DNA of 64,000 bases from the NCBI GenBank assembly GCA_947650365.1, contig OX393549.1, forward strand, positions 30,161,209 through 30,225,208, written 5' to 3'. The translations under genes were made by a program, and so were the position numbers. Shown piece by piece: positions 62,371 to 64,000 of this stretch. The notes under the pieces were generated by a model. The model was not told the DNA's origin. It was given only the letters and a program-made list of their open reading frames with translations, and did no database searches. The DNA comes from Chamaelirium japonicum (lineage: Eukaryota; Streptophyta; Magnoliopsida; Liliales; Melanthiaceae). The first letter of the stretch is position 1, and each line of letters begins with the position of its first letter.

Positions 62371-64000
62371 CGTGCGAATGAATTAGAATGGATACCTTTT
62401 TGCATATGAATTAGAATGGATCGTACGAATGAATTAGAATGGATCATATTAATGAATTAGAATGGATCGTACGAATGAATTAGAATGGATACATTCGTGC
62501 GAACGAATTAGAATGGATCGTGCGAATCAATTAGACTGGATCGTGCGAATGAATAAGAATAGATCATACGAATGAATTAGAATGGATCGTACGAATTAAT
62601 TAGAATGGATACATTCGTGTGAATGAATTAGAATGGATTGTATGAATGAATTAGAATGGATCGTACGAATGAATTAGAATGGATCATACGAATTAATTAG
62701 AATGGATCATACGAATGAATTAGAATGGATCGTACGAATGAATTAGAATGGATCGTACGAATGAATTAGAATGGATCGTGAGAATGAATTAGAATGGATC
62801 GTACGAATGAATTAGAAAGGATACATTTGTGCGAATGAATTAGAATGGATCGTACGAATGAATTAGAATGGATCGTATGAATAAATTAGAATGGATCGTA
62901 CGAATGAATTACAATGGATTGTGCGAATGAATTAGAATGGATCGTACGAATGAATTAGAATGGATCATGTGAAAGAATTAGAATGTATCGAACGAATGAA
63001 TTAGAATGGATCGTGCGAATGAATTAGAATGGATCGTATGAATGAATTAGAATAGATTTTGTGAGTGAATTAGAACTTATCGTACGAATGAATTAGAATG
63101 GATCGTACGAATGAATTAGAATGGATACATTTATGCGGATGAATTAGAATGGATCGTACGAATGAATTAGAATGGATCGTATGAATGAATTAGAATGGAT
63201 ACATTCGTGCGAATGAATTAGAATGGATCGTGCGAATCCATTAGACTGGATCGTGCGAATGAATAAGAATGGATCATACGAATGAATTAGAATGGATCGT
63301 ATGAATTAATTAGAATGGATACATTCGTGCGAATTTATTAGAATGGATTGTATGAATGAATTAGAATGGATCGTACGAATGAATTAGAATGGATCATACG
63401 AATGAATTAGAATAGATCGTACGAATGAATTAGAATGGATCGTACGAATGAACTAGAATGGATCGTACGAATGAAATAGAATAGATTGTACAAATGAATT
63501 AGAATGGATTCGTACGAATGAATTAGAATGGATACATTCGTGCTAATGAATTAGAATGGATACATTCGTGCGAAAGAATTAGAATAGATCGTATGAATGA
63601 ATTAGAATGGATCCTATGAATGAATTAGAATGGATCGTGCGAATGAATTAGATTGGATCGTACGAATGAATTAGAATGGATCGTGCTAATGAATTAGAAT
63701 TGATCGAACGAATGAATTAGCTTGGATCGTGCTAATAAATTAGAATGGATCGTACGAATGAATTAGAATGGATCAAATGAATGAATTAGAATGGTTACAT
63801 TCATGCGAATGAATTAGAATGGATCGTACGAATGGATTAGAATGGATCGTACGAATGGATTAGAATGGATACATTCGAGCGAATGAATTAGAATGGATCG
63901 TACGGAATGAATTAGAATGGATTGTATGAATGAATTAGAATGGATACATTCGTGCGAATGAATTAGAATGGATCGTGCAAATGAATTAGAATGGATTCGT
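62371..64000 (-). repeat. Satellite block, reverse, runs off window
   Basis: About 1.6 kb to the window edge. Includes the marker near 63051, GTGCGAATCCATTAGACTGG near 63230 and the TGCGAAAGAATT / GTGCTAATG set near 63568-63690. No switch is seen before the end. Confidence 0.93.

Larger units (their letters stand above)
1..64000. repeat. Satellite array of 23/28-bp monomers, strand mosaic
   Basis: Every line of the window can be read as copies of one 23-bp monomer or its 28-bp variant, in one of two orientations, with no intervening unique DNA. Both window ends lie inside the array, so its true length is unknown. No open frame survives beyond about 90 codons. Such an array is typical of eukaryotic constitutive heterochromatin; the chromosome location is not visible. 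The absence of gaps implies a long-read assembly. Confidence 0.98.

Noticed and set aside
1..64000. CRISPR array
   Set aside because: Repeats are contiguous with no unique spacers, and unit length is 23 or 28 bp throughout.
1..64000. Telomeric repeat
   Set aside because: No G-rich TTAGGG, TTTAGGG or TTAGG tract on either strand, and the monomer is too long and AT-rich.
1..64000. Human satellite II/III
   Set aside because: The GAATG pentamer substructure is reminiscent of it, but the fixed 23/28-bp unit with a CGTACG core and dense strand switching does not match a plain GGAAT array. Shared pentamer may be coincidence.
1..64000. Rho-independent terminators or promoters at the many hairpins
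   Set aside because: Stems are AT-rich monomer palindromes without T-tracts, and there are no genes to regulate.

Overview
The whole 64 kb is one uninterrupted eukaryotic-type satellite array. I found no gene, RNA gene, transposon, CRISPR array or unique sequence. The building block is a 23-bp monomer (reference copy 1141-1163, + strand), which runs: CGTACG core, ATCCATTC box, TAATT, CATT. A 28-bp variant (reference copy 3281-3308) carries one extra pentamer next to the core. The monomer is about 35% G+C and strongly strand-asymmetric (six C and two G on the + reading). Its variants are mostly C-to-T or G-to-A changes in the CpGs of CGTACG, which suggests a genome with CpG methylation. I cannot name the species. 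A vertebrate, a plant or a methylating invertebrate would fit; a bacterium or virus would not.

Layout. The array is a strand mosaic. I count 41 blocks in forward orientation (+, reading CCATTCTAATTC) alternating with 41 in reverse orientation (-, reading GAATTAGAATGG), so 81 orientation switches. Block length runs from about 20 bp to 3.3 kb. Forward blocks total about 33.8 kb and reverse blocks about 30.2 kb. The longest uninterrupted block is 14944-18248 (+).

The switches are not independent. At least 57 of the 81 fall into ten recurring classes, named here FR-1 to FR-4 (forward to reverse) and RF-1 to RF-6 (reverse to forward). Each class carries the same diagnostic variants in its flanks. 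Five classes (FR-1 to FR-4 and RF-1) appear in both orientations, and RF-2 does so once. So the switched segments were themselves copied and inverted as kilobase-scale modules. The clearest are a 2678-bp tandem duplication (about 48055-53435), a 2.0-kb tandem pair (22811-26743) with a partial third copy (27350-28235), and a 2.05-kb pair 22690 bp apart (18890-20935 and 41580-43624). There are also module pairs at offsets of 16003, 7861, about 5360-5450 and 43915 bp. Length differences between copies are mostly whole monomers.

How it works together: nothing here is coding. The likely role is structural heterochromatin (centromeric, pericentromeric or sex-chromosomal), but position in the chromosome cannot be read from the window. 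I looked for an undescribed system and found no genetic one. The noteworthy biology is the two-level inversion architecture and its palindromic junctions.

Block boundaries are good to roughly 15 bp, because the CGTACG, GATC and GAATTC palindromes make the exact switch base ambiguous.
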